Source: DASPWW01 sp963841715
Lineage (GTDB): Bacteria; Actinomycetota; Thermoleophilia; Solirubrobacterales; 70-9
Assembly (NCBI GenBank): GCA_963841715.1
Contig: CAWJDP010000003.1
Span: 62,001-126,000, forward strand
DNA: 64,000 nucleotides
Reading direction: 5' to 3'
The position numbers and the translations under genes are program-made. Each line of letters starts with the position of its first letter. The first letter of the stretch is position 1. The notes beneath the pieces are model-generated. The model saw nothing but the letters and a program-made list of their open reading frames with translations. It was not told the DNA's origin and did no database searches. Of this stretch, positions 60,595-64,000 are shown piece by piece.

Positions 60595-60850
60595 CTCCGG
60601 AAGGTCGTGCTCGATTCGTCCACTAGCCGCTCGCGCTCGCAGGTGAGCGTAAGGGCGGTATCGAGCGATCCGCCGTCCTCGCGAAGCCCCTCGACGTAGA
60701 GAGACAGAGCCTCCTCGGCGTTCTTGGCCGCGTCGTCGATGTCCTCACCCTGTGTGTGCAGGCCCGGGAGATCGGGTGCGTACACGTGAAAGCCCCCTCG
60801 TCGAGGGGCTCGAAGACCAACTCGATCTCTTGGGCTTGGGCTCCACTCAT
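60591..60850 (-). pseudogene. HicB-like antitoxin, frameshift at a C5 run, no HicA partner
   Basis: From ATG 60850 (MSGAQAQEIELVFEPLDEGA) the frame breaks at CCCCC (60793-60797). Restoring one base joins it to FHVYAPDLPGLHTQGEDIDD and AKNAEEALSLYVEGLREDGG. This is the HicB fold (a partial RNase H-like antitoxin domain) without the usual C-terminal DNA-binding helix. No HicA toxin gene is visible on either side. The stop shares its CTAG with the TetR stop. Orphan HicB domains are also common as stand-alone proteins, so an antitoxin role is uncertain. Confidence 0.6.
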
Positions 60851-60916
60851 CGCTTGTCATTACCCGGAGCGTGATCGGAGGAGGCGCTCGATGAGCAACA
60901 GAGACGACTCAGGGCG

Positions 60917-60985
60917 GGGGCGGTCGTCCACTCGCACAGCCACGCCGACCACTACGGCGGCGTGCGCGGCTATCGCTCGGTTGGT
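60917..60985 (+). pseudogene. Remnant with a metallo-beta-lactamase motif (alkyl-sulfatase-like)
   Basis: In this short stretch the frame reads AVVHSHSHADHYGGVRGY. HSHSHADH is the HxHxDH metal motif of the metallo-beta-lactamase fold, and the GGVRG that follows is characteristic of alkyl/aryl sulfatases of the SdsA1/BDS1 type. No start codon or further domain exists; the PsiE gene's end (60970) follows directly. An ATG at about 60891 lies one base out of frame. I read it as a scar of a deleted sulfatase gene. Confidence 0.5.
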
Positions 60986-61497
60986 CCGCCCGGCTCGGGG
61001 CGGGCGCGCCCCGTGGTCGCCTCACCTCGGCGGAGCAGGTAGATCGCGGCACCGAAGGCCAGCGCGAGGCCGGCGAGCACCCCGAGCTCGAGCAGGAAGT
61101 TGTGGAGCTCCTGGCCGGACGGTATCTGCTCGACCTTGGCAGTGATCACCACGACCCGCCGCACGACGGCGATCAGTCCGATCAGCAGAAAGGGCTCAGC
61201 GTGAATCTCACCCTCGTAGAGCACCAGCGCCAGCGTGTGCAGGAGCTCGGCGACGATCAACAGCAGCAAGACCCGGTCGAGCACCTGGAGCCCGATCTGC
61301 ACGGCGTCATCGTTCGCCTCGATGCCTTTGATCACGCCGTCGACGGTGCCGACGATGACCAAGATCCCTGCGATCGCAAGCAGGACACCTACGGCGATGT
61401 AGATGATCTCCTGCACCCAGCCGATGCCCCCGGTGACTGCCTCGGACCGGGAAGGAAGACTGATGCCCTGCCGTGGTGGCGGGGGCTGGTCGGCCAT
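60970..61497 (-). CDS. PsiE family membrane protein
   Basis: From ATG 61497 (MADQPPPPRQGISLPSRSEA) a 175-residue protein with four hydrophobic helices: EIIYIAVGVLLAIAGILVIV, VLLLLIVAELLHTLALVLYE, PFLLIGLIAVVRRVVVITAK and LLELGVLAGLALAFGAAIYL. The RRVVVITAK cytoplasmic stretch and the E-x-H in GEIHAEPFLLIGLIAVVRR match the PsiE (phosphate-starvation-inducible E) family. The function is unknown beyond the family name; expression under phosphate limitation is known only in E. coli. The tail is polar and Arg/Pro-rich. Confidence 0.85.
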   Translation of the reverse strand: MADQPPPPRQGISLPSRSEAVTGGIGWVQEIIYIAVGVLLAIAGILVIVGTVDGVIKGIEANDDAVQIGLQVLDRVLLLLIVAELLHTLALVLYEGEIHAEPFLLIGLIAVVRRVVVITAKVEQIPSGQELHNFLLELGVLAGLALAFGAAIYLLRRGEATTGRARPEPGGPTER

Positions 61498-61873
61498 CCC
61501 GACATTATCCGACGCTTGACGGCTGATGTGTGAGAAAGCTCAGGGGCGCCAGCGCGAAAGGTGCGCTCCAGGCTACGCGAAGACGATCCGCGCCCAGCTT
61601 GAAGCAAACGGTCGCCGCCCGGCGGGTCGCCGACGCACGATCGCCGATCCCGCAGGTTCACCTTCTCTGCGCTGACTCAAGCCCAATCAGATGCGAGAGG
61701 GGGCGGCTTTAGCGATCTTGAGCGTTCACCCGGAGGGCGCTCCCTTGGTGGGGTGGCGGCCGAGAAACCGCTTCAGCAGCGGAATCTGGCTCTATAAGCG
61801 GAGGGGTGGGATTCGAACCCTGGCATCGGACGCCGCGAGAAGGCAAATGAGCGGTTTCGCGCGTCCGCTCGGC
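61498..61873. other. Gene-free spacer of about 376 bases
   Basis: No intact gene. On the plus strand a frame reads GYAKTIRAQLEANGRRPAGR and stops near 61676; it has no start signal and I cannot name it. Close to the right end lies a tRNA-3'-end-like sequence (61798-61820, own entry). The left end contains the promoter of psiE. The sequence looks like a recombination scar. Confidence 0.5.
61798..61820 (-). other. tRNA 3'-end-like fragment (T-loop and acceptor strand), possible att-site scar
   Basis: On the minus strand this reads GGGTTCGAATCCCACCCC then TCCGC, the T-loop GGTTCGAATCC and acceptor end typical of serine-type tRNAs. The upstream part does not fold: only three of five T-stem pairs form, and no anticodon arm or CCA is present. 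Integrating elements use tRNA 3' ends as attachment sites and leave such a core after loss of the element. The five remnants in the region fit this picture. Confidence 0.45.
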
Positions 61874-62299
61874 TCAGGTGGTCTTCACCACGAGCACCGA
61901 GCAGTCCGCTGTGTGCGTGACGGTGTTCGGCACACTCCCGAGTATGCGGCGCTTCATCCCCCTGTTCCCGATCACAAGCAGGTCGGCGCCGCACTCCGCC
62001 GCGAGTCGCACGAGCACGTCGGCGGGATCGCCCTCGTCGACGCGCGTCTCGCACCCGATCCCGGCACTGCTGAGGTCTTCCTCGGTCCGCTCGAGGATCG
62101 ACCTCACCCGGGCCGACGGGTTCGAGGCCCACTGAAGTTCGACATCCTTGCCATCGCCCGCGGCGGAGTCGCTGGAGTCCTCAAAGGCGCTCAGGAGCAC
62201 GAGCCTTGCTCCGAAGCGCCTGGCAATCTCGGCTGCCTCGCCCACGGCCGCGTCGGCGGTGGCCGATCCGTCAGTTCCAACGGCCACAGTGGAAATCAT
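61874..62299 (-). CDS. Universal stress protein (UspA family)
   Basis: From ATG 62299 (MISTVAVGTDGSATADAAVG) the 141-residue cytoplasmic protein has the Usp fold: an opening strand with VGTDGS, helix ADAAVGEAAEIARRFGARL, and the ATP-binding end GNRGMKRRILGSVPNTVTHT, which matches the G-2x-G-9x-G(S/T) pattern of ATP-binding members. CSVLVVKT closes the sheet. These proteins support survival under starvation or oxidative stress. Longer frames upstream are not supported. Confidence 0.92.
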   Translation of the reverse strand: MISTVAVGTDGSATADAAVGEAAEIARRFGARLVLLSAFEDSSDSAAGDGKDVELQWASNPSARVRSILERTEEDLSSAGIGCETRVDEGDPADVLVRLAAECGADLLVIGNRGMKRRILGSVPNTVTHTADCSVLVVKTT

Positions 62300-62395
62300 C
62301 GCCCTCGCAGTATCCCCCAAGCGTGTTCCACAAGCGTGTCCTGATCGGACGCATGGTCTCGCCCGGGCCTGTCGGACAGCCGGACAGCCGGACAG

Positions 62396-63748
62396 CTAGT
62401 GAAGCGAGTACAGATGCCAGACCTCCGGCACGCCCTTGAGCTGATGAGTGCCCCGGTCGTCGAAAGCAAGGCCGGAACCCAAGACCAGGTTCTTCACCGT
62501 CGACGAGACGAGGACCTCTCCGGGCGCGGCGAGGGCGCCGATCCGCGCTCCGATCGCCACAGCGATTCCGGCGACATCGTCGCCGTCTGGCTGGATCTCC
62601 CCGGTGTGCAGACCCGCGCGAAGCGCCACACCCATCTGCGCCATCGACTCACAGATCCTGGACGCGCAGCGGACGGCCCGAGCCGGGCCGTCGAAGACGG
62701 CGAGGAAGCCGTCGCCCATCGTTTTGACCTCACGTCCGCGGTAGCGGGCCAACTGGACGCGGGTGTGCCGATCGTGCTGCTCGCGCACGTCACGCCAGCG
62801 CCTGTCGCCCATCGCGGCGGACTGGGCGGTCGAATCGACGATGTCGGTAAACAGCACCGTGGCGAGCACCCGGTCAAGCGTCTCATCGTCATCCATTGAC
62901 ATCTGGCCGAGGAAACGCCTGACCTCTGAGATCAGAGCCTCCTGGTCACCTGCCCACGGCAGGTGGTCTCCCCCGGCAAGCTCGACATACTCAGCGTTGG
63001 GGATCGCCTGCGCCAGGTGACGTCCAGCGCCAACCGGCTCGATCACGTCGTCGCTGCGATGCAGGACCAGCGTTGGAACCCCGATCGAAGGCAGCAAGGC
63101 GCGAATGTCCATCTTCATGAACACGCGCTCCTGGGCATCGGCGGCGCTTGGACTGGCGGAGTGCCTCTGGAAGCGCTCCCACCACGTCACGGTCCGGTCG
63201 TCGCGACCCAGCGAGGGGGCAAACCGCGGCAGTGTCAGCTCGGCGTATTCCCGGGTCCCGTAACCGGTCTTCGCGTCATTGATCTCGGCGAGGTAATCCT
63301 CCCACTCCTCATCCGACCACTGCCAGGGATAGTCGGCCGCTCGCCTTCCGCGCGCAGTGGCCGCGTGGAGGATCAGGCCGGAGACCCGATCCGGACGCGT
63401 CGCAGCAAACATCGCGCACAGAACAGCGGCATCTGAGTAACCGAACAGCGCCGTGCGGTCCGAACCCGCCGCCTCAAGCACCGCGTTGAGGTCGTCGACG
63501 AGGTCCTCGAGCGGCGGGAGTTGTCCCGGCGAGTAGCGGTCCGAGATCCCCATCCCACGACGATCGACGACGATCAACCTGGAGAACGAGGCCAGCTCGT
63601 GCAGGAAGCGCGCGTACTCAGGGTGGTCCCAGGCGAGATCGAGGTTGTTCACAGCGGGCAGGTAAACGAGATCCGTGGGCCCCTCGCCGAGGACGGTAAA
63701 GCCGATCGCGACGTCCCCATTCCGTGCGTAGCGGATCTCTGCGCCCAC
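62396..63748 (-). CDS. Alpha/beta hydrolase - class III adenylate cyclase fusion
   Basis: From GTG 63748 (VGAEIRYARNGDVAIGFTVL) 450 residues. The first 270 form an alpha/beta hydrolase: VVDRRGMGISDRYSPG, a nucleophile elbow GYSDAAVL (Ser105), acid in HRSDDVIEPVG, His in GGDHLPWAG. From about residue 290 a class III cyclase domain starts: ATVLFTDIVDSTAQSA (metal Asp), GREVKTMGDGFLAVFDG, and LRAGLHTGEIQPDGDDVAG. This fusion is a known actinobacterial design, in which the hydrolase-like part probably senses a small molecule and controls cAMP output. It is the second, unrelated cyclase design in the window. Confidence 0.92.
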   Translation of the reverse strand: MGAEIRYARNGDVAIGFTVLGEGPTDLVYLPAVNNLDLAWDHPEYARFLHELASFSRLIVVDRRGMGISDRYSPGQLPPLEDLVDDLNAVLEAAGSDRTALFGYSDAAVLCAMFAATRPDRVSGLILHAATARGRRAADYPWQWSDEEWEDYLAEINDAKTGYGTREYAELTLPRFAPSLGRDDRTVTWWERFQRHSASPSAADAQERVFMKMDIRALLPSIGVPTLVLHRSDDVIEPVGAGRHLAQAIPNAEYVELAGGDHLPWAGDQEALISEVRRFLGQMSMDDDETLDRVLATVLFTDIVDSTAQSAAMGDRRWRDVREQHDRHTRVQLARYRGREVKTMGDGFLAVFDGPARAVRCASRICESMAQMGVALRAGLHTGEIQPDGDDVAGIAVAIGARIGALAAPGEVLVSSTVKNLVLGSGLAFDDRGTHQLKGVPEVWHLYSLH

Positions 63749-63856
63749 GACCGAATCCTACCTTCGGCCCGTTGGACCAGCTGGGCCTCGTTCCGCGTCA
63801 AGCGACATCGCGCTTGCGTGTCAGCTCGCCCGCCGGCGCGGCTGTAGGAAGACGCG

Positions 63857-63881
63857 CCGCTGGGACTGAACGCCCCAGCGG
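63857..63881. terminator. Hairpin upstream of the hydrolase-cyclase gene
   Basis: CCGCTGGG (63857-63864) and CCCAGCGG (63874-63881) pair over 8 bp with a 9-base loop. The orientation relative to known genes is unclear; it may end a transcript from the left or be part of a leader. Confidence 0.35.
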
Positions 63882-63924
63882 GGCCGGGTCTTGCCCCCTC
63901 CCTTCCTCAGAGATGCGCCGACCT

Positions 63925-63943
63925 TTGTGCAGAAGGTGCACAA
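63925..63943. promoter_or_regulatory. Perfect 7-bp inverted repeat ahead of the last gene, putative operator
   Basis: TTGTGCA (63925-63931), GAAGG, TGCACAA (63937-63943) is a perfect 7-5-7 inverted repeat. A TAATAC hexamer, possible -10 box, lies 9 bases downstream, followed by the ATG at 63967. Confidence 0.45.
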
Positions 63944-63966
63944 GAGACCCACTAATACTGGTTTCG

Positions 63967-64000
63967 ATGACCCGCGCCGACGTACCGCGATGGGAGTGGG
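63967..64000 (+). CDS. Start of a gene running out of the window (N-terminus only)
   Basis: ATG 63967 opens MTRADVPRWEW up to the edge. A promoter-like inverted repeat and TAATAC box lie just upstream, but no clear ribosome site. Too short to identify. Confidence 0.4.
   Translation, partial: MTRADVPRWEW

Noticed and set aside
60591..60850. HicAB toxin-antitoxin module
   Set aside because: Only a HicB-like protein is present; no HicA double-stranded-RNA-binding fold frame is found on either side.
61770..61870. Complete tRNA on the minus strand
   Set aside because: T-loop and acceptor-like end are present, but the T-stem pairs at only three positions and no anticodon stem or D-arm folds.

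Overview
The window is GC-rich throughout, with G or C at almost every third codon position, many GTG/TTG starts and short stop/start overlaps. The gene families present point to a soil-type member of the Actinomycetota: an F420-type oxidoreductase, a WS/DGAT acyltransferase, many alpha/beta hydrolases, zinc-ribbon/cyclase/ATPase/TPR regulators, Lys/Arg-rich histone-like proteins, and secreted proteins with Ala/Lys-rich tails. Class Thermoleophilia (Solirubrobacterales/Gaiellales) is my best guess. It is an inference, because the window has no rRNA or ribosomal protein gene.

Layout. 1-5.8 kb: lipoprotein (partial), a large cyclase/AAA/TPR regulator, then EVE, DUF2203 and membrane proteins closed by a hairpin. 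6.1-11.8 kb: M32 carboxypeptidase, an MTA/SAH-deaminase-like amidohydrolase coupled to a wax-ester-synthase-like acyltransferase, a small lipoprotein, a NYN nuclease-like protein. 11.9-13.6 kb: two frame-disrupted secreted proteins and a gene remnant. 13.6-21.5 kb: MerR, cold-shock protein, Ca2+/H+ antiporter, VOC dioxygenase, a histone-like repeat protein, acyl-ACP thioesterase, cupin, VOC, methyltransferase, a secreted repeat protein. 21.7-28.6 kb: esterase, aminotransferase, two alpha/beta hydrolases, a Baeyer-Villiger-type monooxygenase and a dehalogenase-like hydrolase, which looks like a catabolic cluster. 28.6-34.2 kb: beta-propeller protein, sulfatase and arylsulfotransferase divergent from a TetR gene, with a perfect 8-1-8 palindrome over the TetR start codon. 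34.2-39.5 kb: ABC-2 exporter pair, aldo/keto reductase, a large secreted copper-type protein, a DUF4352 lipoprotein. 39.5-45.3 kb: a 52-residue peptide gene followed by two overlapping SagB/nitroreductase-like genes and a hydrolase, then a glycosyltransferase divergent from a stand-alone murC. 45.4-48.5 kb: secreted protein and a MarR/DHA2 efflux pair. 48.5-54.7 kb: two copies of an unusual cNMP-binding/thioredoxin-reductase-like fusion (one heavily frame-disrupted), DUF805, methyltransferase, DsbA-like protein. 54.9-64 kb: a mosaic region with a K+-channel-like protein, a truncated RibD_C gene, two SnoaL-like proteins, an F420-oxidoreductase/ABM fusion, a second efflux pump with its TetR gene, an orphan HicB, a metallo-beta-lactamase remnant, PsiE, a tRNA-3'-end-like fragment, USP and a hydrolase-cyclase fusion.

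Themes. Two different class III cyclase fusions and two cNMP-binding oxidoreductases make cyclic-nucleotide redox signalling plausible. The most novel-looking locus is the peptide plus paired SagB-like flavoenzymes at 39.55-41.96 kb, with no YcaO partner in the window. A caution applies to the whole sequence: at least ten genes are disrupted only by single-base frameshifts, several at homopolymers, while coding continues cleanly in another frame. This looks more like uncorrected sequencing indels than true gene decay, although the two worst clusters (31.6-33.5 and 48.5-50.2 kb) deserve checking.
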